NCBI GenBank assembly: GCA_023300205.1
Contig: JALZVD010000001.1
Location: 1-8,369, forward strand
DNA length: 8,369 bases
Direction of reading: 5' to 3'
From: Akkermansiaceae bacterium
GTDB lineage: Bacteria > Verrucomicrobiota > Verrucomicrobiia > Verrucomicrobiales > Akkermansiaceae
The notes below the pieces were generated by a model that was not told the origin of the DNA, ran no database searches, and worked only from the letters and a program-made list of their open reading frames with translations. Positions 1 through 5,641 of the stretch are shown here, piece after piece (within the stretch, counting starts at the first letter, position 1; each line of letters starts with the position of its first letter). The translations under genes and the position numbers were made by a program.

Positions 1-468
1 TTTCAATTGTTTCCATTGTGAATAGCAAGTTTCTCGGTATTTCTTTCCGTGGCGTTCTTCGATCCATTTTTCGTAGTCTACCCACCATTCGAGGAAGGGG
101 ATGAGAGTGGAGAGCATGGTGTTGGGGTCATTGAGCTGGACGTCATTTTGTGACCACTGACCTGCTACGACTCGGTGGTCTGGGAGCCATTTATAGAAGC
201 GGCACCGTTGTCTGAGGAAGACTAAGTTTGAGGAGTGGGTGTAGTATCCTGCACACGATCCGTAGAGTTCAATGCTTGCTTGCTCTGAATGGAGTGTGTA
301 GCAGCTTGTGCCTGTAAGACCTGCTGAGGGCGATTTTGTGAATCCGTAGTCTTCTAGTTGGTTACCGCTGGGGTGGCTGACGTCTTTACCCCAGAAGTAC
401 ATTTGTTGGTAGAAGCCATTGGCGCAGTCTTTTAGTAGGATCCTGAGTCTTTTTTTATCTGGGCTCAT
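1..468 (-). CDS. Unrecognised protein, 3' end cut by the window edge
   Basis: An open frame starts at an ATG (468-466) and runs 156 codons to the left edge with no stop, so the C-terminus is missing. I do not recognise the family. The protein is soluble-looking, has no signal peptide or membrane segment, and is rich in aromatic residues and cysteines (Cys at about 15, 56, 74, 93 and 149). Ordered-looking motifs include YFWGKDVSHPSGN (about 24-36), TGTSCYTL (52-59) and IELYGSCAGYY (66-76), followed by a Trp-rich segment LEWWVDYEKW near 130. The stop of the MerC-domain gene (475-477) lies 6 nt upstream of this ATG, so the two are very probably co-transcribed and under the same operator at 1108-1149. 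That the frame is coding is supported by its full-length openness, the tight spacing and the same C-rich codon style as neighbouring minus-strand genes. Function is unknown; a role linked to metal handling would be guilt by association only. Confidence 0.8.
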   Translation of the reverse strand, partial: MSPDKKRLRILLKDCANGFYQQMYFWGKDVSHPSGNQLEDYGFTKSPSAGLTGTSCYTLHSEQASIELYGSCAGYYTHSSNLVFLRQRCRFYKWLPDHRVVAGQWSQNDVQLNDPNTMLSTLIPFLEWWVDYEKWIEERHGKKYRETCYSQWKQLK

Positions 469-474
469 GGCTAA

Positions 475-1095
475 CTAGGATGAGGTTGCGGGCTTTCGTT
501 TTTTACTATAACTGCAGAATGAGCAGCTGCATAAGTTACCTGCGTGAAGGGCTATTAAACATAGACCGCCTAGTGTGGTGACGATGCTAGCGGGGGGGAT
601 GTGGAGGGATTTATCTCCTAGTTCATTGGTGATGATGGATGGGCAGCAGTTGTCTGTGCAGGTAGCTGATGTGGCAGCTGTGGTGTCTACTTGGCAGGTA
701 GTTGATGGAGAACAGGGTGTGGAGGCTGTTGCTGCGGCTACGGTTTGCTGGGAGGGTGGGGTGGATTCTATGTAGGGGAGGATGGCGCCTACAGTGATGA
801 GGAGGACTCCGATGGATCCTAAGACGAGAGTCCATTTTTTAGCGTGCTTTTGGTAGCCTTTTTTCATCATGAAGATGGCGATAGGGATGACCACAATGGC
901 CATAGCCCAGTGGGTAGATGGGTGTGCCCAGGTCTTTCCGAAGGTAGGTAAGAAAATCAGTAGTATGGGGGTGAGGGCGCAATGAATGGCGCAAAGGATG
1001 GAGGCGATGATGCCGATATGATCAACCCGTGTGTGATTCTTAAAGTCTGATTGTTTTGCTGTGATGTCCATGTTTGTGTTGTGCTGCTTGGACAT
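475..1095 (-). CDS. MerC-domain integral membrane protein with Cys-rich loop
   Basis: Predicted 206-residue membrane protein of the MerC family, whose founding member is an inner-membrane mercuric-ion transporter; chromosomal homologues are mostly uncharacterised. The N-terminal signature VDHIGIIASILCAIHCALTP (24-43) holds the Cys/His motif C35-x2-H38-C39. Hydrophobic segments follow at about 26-49, 63-77, 89-108 and 170-186. Between the third and fourth lies a Ser/Thr/Ala-rich loop with C128, C134, C146, C150 and C151. The tail has C179, H184, C189, C191 and C194 before a basic end. The Cys clusters suggest binding of a soft or transition metal, but mercury specificity is not supported: no merR, merT, merP or merA is visible. 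I chose ATG 1095. An in-frame TTG at 1125 is rejected because it would sit inside the operator-like repeat; ATG 1071 (residue 9) is a possible alternative. The gene is probably repressed through 1108-1149 and is followed after 6 nt by the unknown gene. Confidence 0.85.
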   Translation of the reverse strand: MSKQHNTNMDITAKQSDFKNHTRVDHIGIIASILCAIHCALTPILLIFLPTFGKTWAHPSTHWAMAIVVIPIAIFMMKKGYQKHAKKWTLVLGSIGVLLITVGAILPYIESTPPSQQTVAAATASTPCSPSTTCQVDTTAATSATCTDNCCPSIITNELGDKSLHIPPASIVTTLGGLCLIALHAGNLCSCSFCSYSKKRKPATSS

Positions 1096-1107
1096 GCATT
1101 TAGCGTA

Positions 1108-1149
1108 AACGCAACAAACTTGCAATAACTAATGCGACTTTGTTGCGTT
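1108..1149. promoter_or_regulatory. 42-bp inverted repeat of two dyads, probable repressor operator
   Basis: The arms AACGCAACAAA (1108-1118) and TTTGTTGCGTT (1139-1149) are perfect inverted copies. Over the whole 42 bp, 17 of 21 symmetric pairs match. Each half (1108-1126 and 1131-1149) is itself an imperfect 19-bp dyad of the form AAyGCrAC-N3-sTTGCrwT or its complement, with centres 23 bp apart, about two helical turns. The element begins 13 nt upstream of the MerC-domain ATG, so a bound protein would block transcription or initiation. The 19-bp size and dyad symmetry resemble Fur-superfamily boxes. Assigning Zur or another specific regulator is inference; no regulator gene is in the window. 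Confidence 0.6.
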
Positions 1150-1168
1150 AGTTGGTGATATTTATAAA
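1140..1168 (+). promoter_or_regulatory. Possible weak divergent promoter overlapping the operator
   Basis: On the plus strand TTGTTG (1140-1145; 3 of 6 to the -35 consensus) is followed by a 17-nt spacer and TATAAA (1163-1168; 5 of 6 to the -10). The -35 lies inside the right dyad of the operator, so a bound repressor would also shut this direction. It would drive transcription to the right from about 1175, towards the small ORF at 1216-1302 and antisense to the DsbD-domain gene. The TATAAA also reads as a -10 on the minus strand (1166-1161), where the -35 match is poor. Confidence 0.25.
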
Positions 1169-1215
1169 AAGTGAGCTTATTTGTGTATGAAAGTTCAGTT
1201 TTTTATTCGCCGTGT

Positions 1216-1302
1216 ATGAGGGTGTCTGTGGGGCTGACTTTCCTTCTGGTTGTGTTGGGCTTGATGGTTCGGCTCATTGATTATTTGGCAATTATTTCGT
1301 AG
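1216..1302 (+). CDS. Possible small hydrophobic peptide (28 aa)
   Basis: Low-confidence small ORF. From ATG 1216 it encodes 28 residues: MRVSV, then a run GLTFLLVVLGLMV that could form one membrane helix, then RLIDYLAIIS and a TAG stop. The frame is open back to 1168, so GTG starts at 1183 or 1171 would give 39 or 43 residues. The ATG overlaps by ATGA the stop of a 10-codon ORF starting at 1187. It lies downstream of the possible plus-strand promoter at 1140-1168 and overlaps the 3' end of the DsbD-domain gene (1281-1302) in antisense. There is no Shine-Dalgarno sequence. G/T-rich non-coding DNA readily yields hydrophobic frames, so this may be chance. Confidence 0.18.
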   Translation: MRVSVGLTFLLVVLGLMVRLIDYLAIIS

Positions 1303-2102
1303 AAGTTGGTTGTGGTTTGTAGAATAAAGGGGAATGAGGTTGAGGATTTGATGCCGAATTTGGATCGCTTGGCTTGGAATATGTGGGTTGAATGATCTTT
1401 TTTTGTTAGACTGAATGGTAGGTCTGGTGTTGTTTGGCCGTCGGAGTTGAAGATGTAGAGAGGTTCTATATTATCTGATGTGGTGATGATGACTTTTATG
1501 TTCTGGGCGTCTTTTGCTGAGATGAGTTTGGCTTTGATTTTATTTGTTGGTTGTGGGATGGATGCTAAAGACTTGTTAAAAGAGGTTGTGTGTAGGTTGT
1601 TGTTCTCTCCTGTTCCTTTGGGGAGGGTGAGTGAGAATTTTTTGAATCCTGGATAGCAGTTGGATGAGCAGCACATCCAATTGGTGTTGGCTATTAGGGT
1701 GATGTTGTTTGTGGTGAGTTTGGTGGGTGGGGTTATTTCGATGGTGAGTAGGACGTCTCTTTCGTAGCCGAAGCATGGGTAGTCGGCCATTTTTGAATTT
1801 TCTGGGTGTGGCCATTTAATTTCTGAGGCTTTGAATCCGGGTGGGAGTGTCCATTTGATGTGTGTGGGGACTCCGACTACGCCGGGGTTCTTCCAGTAGG
1901 TGTGGAAGCCTAGGTCGTGTTTGATTCTGAGGCCTACGTGGAATGGTTTTCCTGGGGCGATGGATGTGACTTCTGAGATGAGTTCAATGGTTAGGCCTTT
2001 GGTGTCCGGCTCTGTTGCTTCTGGGCAGGCGTTTGAGTTGCTGATCACGGTGAGACTAATGATAGCGAGATATAGGTAGAGGTAAGATCTGAGATGGTGC
2101 AT
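1281..2102 (-). CDS. Exported stand-alone DsbD N-terminal (alpha) domain protein
   Basis: Predicted 273-residue extracytoplasmic protein matching the N-terminal domain of DsbD/ScsB-type thiol:disulfide interchange proteins. A signal peptide is likely: a hydrophobic core YLYLYLAIISLTVI (7-20) with possible cleavage after SNA25, leaving C26 first. Family signatures are LGFHTYWKNPGVVGVPTHIKWTLPPGF (roughly 64-90, read in parts), GYERDVLLTIEITPP (112-126) and NWMCCSSNCYPG (141-152). In the last, C145-x3-C149 matches the usual family cysteine pair; C144 is extra. The transmembrane and thioredoxin domains of full DsbD are absent, and the DNA after the stop does not continue them, so it looks like a natural short form rather than a break. 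It may pass electrons to or from an exported thiol partner encoded elsewhere. ATG 2102 is preferred because the in-frame TTG at 2201 adds 33 polar residues before the signal peptide. Divergent from the M3 peptidase. Confidence 0.8.
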   Translation of the reverse strand: MHHLRSYLYLYLAIISLTVISNSNACPEATEPDTKGLTIELISEVTSIAPGKPFHVGLRIKHDLGFHTYWKNPGVVGVPTHIKWTLPPGFKASEIKWPHPENSKMADYPCFGYERDVLLTIEITPPTKLTTNNITLIANTNWMCCSSNCYPGFKKFSLTLPKGTGENNNLHTTSFNKSLASIPQPTNKIKAKLISAKDAQNIKVIITTSDNIEPLYIFNSDGQTTPDLPFSLTKKDHSTHIFQAKRSKFGIKSSTSFPFILQTTTNFYEIIAK

Positions 2103-2190
2103 CTGTGAATAAATTAGGATAATACGCGTTGATGTAAACAGATAATTATTTGTTTGTTTCTTGCAATTTTGCAGGATGAAGGTGGAGTGT

Positions 2191-2244
2191 ATGAAACGCA
2201 ATTTGATCTTTATTTACTATGACAAACTATCCATTTATCTCTGA
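2191..2244 (+). CDS. Possible 17-codon upstream ORF overlapping the M3 peptidase start
   Basis: ATG 2191 opens MKRNLIFIYYDKLSIYL and stops at TGA 2242-2244, overlapping the first codons of the M3 peptidase in another frame. It is preceded by AAGGTGGAG (2179-2187), the clearest Shine-Dalgarno-like stretch seen next to a start in this window. The peptidase start at 2219 has no such sequence and an in-frame TGA at 2204-2206. The ORF could bring ribosomes to the region or act as a short leader; it could equally be chance. No attenuator hairpin was seen between it and the gene. Confidence 0.25.
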   Translation: MKRNLIFIYYDKLSIYL

Positions 2245-4306
2245 CGATTATCACATCCGCTGGTCCACATTAACTCCTGATAGTGTGGAGAGGGATATTA
2301 AGCAGGGGATCGCTCTGGCTGAGGAGAGGCTGGCTGTGATCCGTAAGTTGGATGTGGGTGAGGTGAGTCTGGAGAATACTTTTATGGCTTTGGAGAGTGC
2401 AACTGAGGAGCTAGGTAGAGGCTGGGGGAGGCTGAATCATTTGGATTCTATTTCTAACATGGATGGTCTTCGCGATGCGCTGAATGCGATGTTGCCTGAG
2501 GTGTCTGCGTTCTTTTCCTCGATTTCTTTGGATGCTGAGATTTGGGCATCGCTGAAGGCGTTCCGCGATAGTGATGAGGCGAAGGGGATGAGTGATCTAG
2601 AGAAGAGGTTTGTGAATGAGACTTGTGTTGAGTTTGTGGCTTCTGGTGCTGACTTGGCGGATGATAAAAAAGGGAGGGTGGCTGAGATTGATTCTGAGTT
2701 GTCAGCGGTGACGCAGAAATTTTCTGAAAACGTGGTGGATTCTACGGATGACTGGGAGCTGGTGGTGGATGATGAGGCGAGGTTAGCGGGGCTACCTGAT
2801 ATGGTTAAGGAGGGGGCGAGGTTAAATGCACTGGAGAATGAGCATGGGTCTGATGATGATCCGAAGTGGAGGTTTACATTACAGTTTCCATCCATGGCAC
2901 CGGTGATGCAGTTTGCGGATGATGACAGTTTGCGGAAGGAGATCTGGTTAGGTATGGGGCAGATAGGGTATAAGGGGGATTGGAATAATACGGAATTGAT
3001 CTGGAGGATACTGGAGTTACGGCAAGAGAAGGCTGAGCTATTAGGGAAGAAGAATTTCCCGGATATGATACTGGAGCACCGGATGGCGAAGACAGGTCAA
3101 GCGGCGATTGATTTTACGGAGAATATGCATGCGAAGGTGGAGCCGTATTTCGAGAAGGACCAGGAGAGTCTGAAGGAGTATGTGGCGAATAAGACTGGAT
3201 CTGCTGTGAGGTTGTTAGAGCCTTGGGAAAATGGTTACTGGGTAGAGAAGCGGAGGAAGGAGGAGTATGATTTTGATAGTGAGGAGCTACGTCCGTATTT
3301 CTCAGTGGATAATGTGATGGCTGGGATGTTCGAGATTACGTCTAAGATTTTTGGGATTAAGATAGAGGAGCGTGAGACTGTGTATGGTGAGGATAAGGAG
3401 GGGGCTGTTCAGGTGTGGCATGAGGATTGTTTGTATTATGATGTGTTTGATGGGGTGAGTGGTGATCTGTTAGGTTCCTTTTATGCTGACTGGCATCCAC
3501 GAGCGGGTAAGCGTGGTGGGGCGTGGATGAATACGCTGAAGACTGGGTTGCCGCCGATGGATGGTAAGCCGAGAGATCCGCATGTGGGTCTGATGGTAGG
3601 GAATATGACGAAGCCTGTGGGTGATGAGCCTGCGCTGTTAGATCACAGAGAGGTGGAGACTATTTTCCATGAGTTTGGGCATTTATTACATCATGTACTG
3701 GGCGAGGCTGAGATCAAGTCGTTGTCTGGGATGAATGTTCCGTGGGATTTTGTGGAGTTACCTTCACAGATTATGGAGAATTATTGTTGGGAGCGAGAGA
3801 CTCTGGATTTATTTGCGAGGCATTATGAGACTGGGGAGGTGATTCCTGATGAGTTGTTTGATAAGATGATCTCAGCGAGGAATTATATGAGTGGTTCTCA
3901 GTGTATGCGCCAGATAGGGATGCAGTTGTTAGATCTGGAGATCCATGCACATTTGGAGAAGTATAAGGGGATGGGTCTTGAGGAAATGGAGAAGAAGATT
4001 CTGGAGAAATATAGAACGGATATGGCTACTGAGTCACCGAGTGTATTGAGGAAGTTTAGTCATTTGTTCAGTGGGGCTGTGGCTTATGCATCTGGGTATT
4101 ATTCTTATAAGTGGGCTGAGGTTTTAGATGCTGATGCGTTTACGCGCTTTAAGAAGGAGGGTGTTCTGAATCCTGAGACTGGGAGATCATTTAGGGATGA
4201 GATCTTGGGAGCGGGGAATACGCGACCGGCAGATGAGTCTTACCGAAAGTTCATGGGGAGAGACCCTGAGCTTAATCCTGTGCTTGAGAGGGCTGGGTTG
4301 GGTTAG
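2219..4306 (+). CDS. M3-family zinc oligopeptidase (oligopeptidase A / Dcp-like)
   Basis: Predicted 695-residue cytosolic metallopeptidase of family M3, which cuts short peptides, including signal-peptide remnants and protein degradation products. The length fits E. coli OpdA and Dcp (about 680). The zinc site is intact: H484-E485-F-G-H488 in TIFHEFGHLLHH, with the third ligand E513 in WDFVELPSQ exactly 25 residues after H488, as in Dcp. The substrate-binding tyrosine loop is GYYSYKW (626-632). The N-terminal helical region (1-about 200) and the motif LLDHREVE just before the zinc helix are also typical. There is no signal peptide. ATG 2219 is the first possible start, since an in-frame TGA lies at 2204-2206, and the N-terminus aligns well with the family. 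It is the only clear plus-strand gene, monocistronic, ending at the terminator at 4336-4372. Its codons are strikingly G-rich. OpdA-like or Dcp-like specificity cannot be decided here. Confidence 0.96.
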   Translation: MTNYPFISDDYHIRWSTLTPDSVERDIKQGIALAEERLAVIRKLDVGEVSLENTFMALESATEELGRGWGRLNHLDSISNMDGLRDALNAMLPEVSAFFSSISLDAEIWASLKAFRDSDEAKGMSDLEKRFVNETCVEFVASGADLADDKKGRVAEIDSELSAVTQKFSENVVDSTDDWELVVDDEARLAGLPDMVKEGARLNALENEHGSDDDPKWRFTLQFPSMAPVMQFADDDSLRKEIWLGMGQIGYKGDWNNTELIWRILELRQEKAELLGKKNFPDMILEHRMAKTGQAAIDFTENMHAKVEPYFEKDQESLKEYVANKTGSAVRLLEPWENGYWVEKRRKEEYDFDSEELRPYFSVDNVMAGMFEITSKIFGIKIEERETVYGEDKEGAVQVWHEDCLYYDVFDGVSGDLLGSFYADWHPRAGKRGGAWMNTLKTGLPPMDGKPRDPHVGLMVGNMTKPVGDEPALLDHREVETIFHEFGHLLHHVLGEAEIKSLSGMNVPWDFVELPSQIMENYCWERETLDLFARHYETGEVIPDELFDKMISARNYMSGSQCMRQIGMQLLDLEIHAHLEKYKGMGLEEMEKKILEKYRTDMATESPSVLRKFSHLFSGAVAYASGYYSYKWAEVLDADAFTRFKKEGVLNPETGRSFRDEILGAGNTRPADESYRKFMGRDPELNPVLERAGLG

Positions 4307-4335
4307 AGATGGTTTTTGGAGTTATTATTTAAAGT

Positions 4336-4372
4336 AAAAGCGGCCCGGTAGAGTTTCTACAGGGCCGCTTTT
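4336..4372. terminator. Bidirectional intrinsic terminator
   Basis: An outer stem A4336-C4346 pairs with G4362-T4372 (AAAAGCGGCCC with GGGCCGCTTTT). A single G-A mismatch (4347/4361) follows, then an inner stem GTAGA/TCTAC (4348-4352 with 4356-4360) closing a 3-nt loop. It has T-runs on both strands (TTTTTATTT after the plus-strand stem, TTTTACTTT on the minus). It lies 30 nt after the M3 peptidase stop and 22 nt after the DUF1080 stop, so it serves both convergent genes. Confidence 0.93.
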
Positions 4373-4394
4373 TATTTAGAGGTGGAGATGAGGT

Positions 4395-5147
4395 TTAGTT
4401 CTTTTTGTTGTAGTTGCCTAGTTCTCTGATCCAGATGTTACGGAATTCGATAGGGTCTCCGTGGAACTGGAGGGTGAGTGGAGCTTTTTCTGGGTGATCT
4501 GTTGGGTATGCCGCTAGTTTTTTGTTAGTGGTAGGGCCTTTGAGTTCTTGGGCATTATGAACGACTATACCGTTGTGGATGACGGTGATGGTGGCAGGTT
4601 TGATTACTGAGCCGTCTTTGTATTCTGGAGCGGTGAAAGTGATGTCGTAACTTTGCCATTCACCTTGTGGGCGTGAGGCATTTACTAGTGGAGGGTATTG
4701 GCCGTAGAGAGCGGCAGCTTGGCCGTCTGCGTATGTGACATTGGTATGGCTTTCTTGTATTTGAACTTCATATTTACCCATTAGGAAGACTCCGCTGTTA
4801 CCTCCTTTTTGGCCGCTGATTTCACGACCTGCTGGGATTTTCCATTCGAGGTGGAGTTGGCATGAGCCGTAGGATTTCTTGGTGGAGTTCTTTCCAGTCT
4901 TCGTGGCGATGAGTGAGCCATCTTTGACTGCCCATTTTTTAGTAAAAGCATCAATGTTTGTTCCGTCGAAGATGATGTCAGCGTCTGCTGGGGCAGGGGT
5001 GGTGGTGATGGATTTGGCTTCTACTTTTGTAGGGTGTGGGCGCTGTCCATCATGGACGGCATAGCCAGACCATGGTTGGATGACTTGGGCTGCGAGGGGA
5101 AGAGAGAGTGATGAGAGGAGTGGTAGTAATACGTAGTAGGCTTTCAT
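4395..5147 (-). CDS. Exported DUF1080 protein (3-keto-disaccharide hydrolase-like)
   Basis: Predicted 250-residue secreted protein of the DUF1080 family, which has a concanavalin/LamG-like beta-sandwich fold. Some members act on 3-keto-glycosides; many are uncharacterised. A signal peptide is clear: MKAYYVLLPLLSSLSLPLAA, likely cut before Q21. The domain begins at IIFDGTNIDAFTKKW (58-72) and carries the family hallmarks GGNSGVFLMGKYEVQIQES (115-133) and LQFHGDPIEFRNIWIREL (226-243). ATG 5147 is chosen over the in-frame TTG at 5186, which would overlap the preceding gene and put polar residues ahead of the signal peptide. The stop of the DUF2809 gene (5161) is 13 nt upstream, so the two are probably co-transcribed; the terminator at 4336-4372 closes the unit. 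Whether this member is a hydrolase or only a sugar-binding module cannot be told from the sequence. Confidence 0.9.
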   Translation of the reverse strand: MKAYYVLLPLLSSLSLPLAAQVIQPWSGYAVHDGQRPHPTKVEAKSITTTPAPADADIIFDGTNIDAFTKKWAVKDGSLIATKTGKNSTKKSYGSCQLHLEWKIPAGREISGQKGGNSGVFLMGKYEVQIQESHTNVTYADGQAAALYGQYPPLVNASRPQGEWQSYDITFTAPEYKDGSVIKPATITVIHNGIVVHNAQELKGPTTNKKLAAYPTDHPEKAPLTLQFHGDPIEFRNIWIRELGNYNKKN

Positions 5148-5160
5148 GTTAGAGACTAAG

Positions 5161-5562
5161 CTAGGGATTTTTTTGATAGAGTGCAACTTTAGAATCTAGG
5201 AAATATGGCAGTGCTACGCCCGTGGTGTAGCATAGGAAGTCTGATAAGAGAAAACCTCTGCCAAGGATGAGAGCTCCGATGCGGGTGTTGCGGATTTGAT
5301 TTAGCCAGTCTTGCTGGCAGAGCTGGGTGAGTTCAATGGCGAAGGAGAAGCTGAGGGCGAAGATGGCGATCTTGAGGGGGGAGAGCTTGGGGGAGATTAC
5401 GCATAGTATGAAGTAAACCATGGCTGCCCAGAGGGCGTCGCCTAGATGGGTGGTGATGAAGCTGCCTTTGAGTGAGATGGGGAGATAGGATGAGCGGGTG
5501 AAGAGGCCTAGAGTGATGGTTAGGATGACGAGAGCTAGGTAGGTGGGAAGGGTTCTTGCCAT
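5161..5562 (-). CDS. DUF2809-type small integral membrane protein
   Basis: Predicted 133-residue inner-membrane protein. Its order of motifs fits the DUF2809 family, whose function is unknown: an N-terminal helix with TLGLFTRSSY (17-26), HLGDALWAAMVYFI (39-52) at the second helix, FSFAIELTQL (72-81) in the third with charged E77 inside the membrane, then IRNTRIGALILGRGF (90-104) and SDFLCYTTGVALPYF (107-121) in the fourth. About four membrane segments are predicted, near 6-22, 42-57, 63-78 and 101-122. The protein is full length for the family. The ATG at 5562 has no Shine-Dalgarno sequence. The gene lies 79 nt after the alpha/beta hydrolase gene and 13 nt before the DUF1080 gene. Nothing in the sequence ties it functionally to its secreted neighbours. 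Confidence 0.8.
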   Translation of the reverse strand: MARTLPTYLALVILTITLGLFTRSSYLPISLKGSFITTHLGDALWAAMVYFILCVISPKLSPLKIAIFALSFSFAIELTQLCQQDWLNQIRNTRIGALILGRGFLLSDFLCYTTGVALPYFLDSKVALYQKNP

Positions 5563-5641
5563 AAGGATGGCTTTGACATGTCATCTGTCAATGGAGCTTG
5601 GATGATGAAAGGGCGTGGGGTGAAGCGGGAGGGTGTTGTTT

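Noticed and set aside
475..1095. Mercury-resistance operon
   Set aside because: Only a MerC-like domain is present. No merR, merT, merP or merA is visible and the operator does not look like a MerR site.
1096..1125. Upstream TTG start adding 10 residues to the MerC-domain protein
   Set aside because: It would place the start codon inside the operator-like repeat and add a short Cys-containing tail before the family region; ATG 1095 or 1071 fits better.
1108..1149. Inverted repeat as an intrinsic terminator for the DsbD-domain gene
   Set aside because: The stem is not GC-rich, the arms are 20 nt apart, and no T-run follows on the minus strand.
2160..2175. Second operator copy around TTGCAATTTTGCA upstream of the M3 peptidase
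   Set aside because: The half-site spacing differs from the 1108-1149 dyads (10-nt rather than 13-nt core), so it does not match the motif.
2103..2201. TTG start at 2201 for the DsbD-domain protein
   Set aside because: It adds 33 polar residues ahead of a normal signal peptide that begins at ATG 2102.
2437..2895. 152-codon open frame on the minus strand inside the M3 peptidase gene
   Set aside because: It is a Ser/Ala-rich mirror frame of a clearly conserved coding region, with no family features.
5148..5186. TTG start at 5186 for the DUF1080 protein
   Set aside because: It overlaps the end of the DUF2809 gene and precedes a complete signal peptide starting at ATG 5147.
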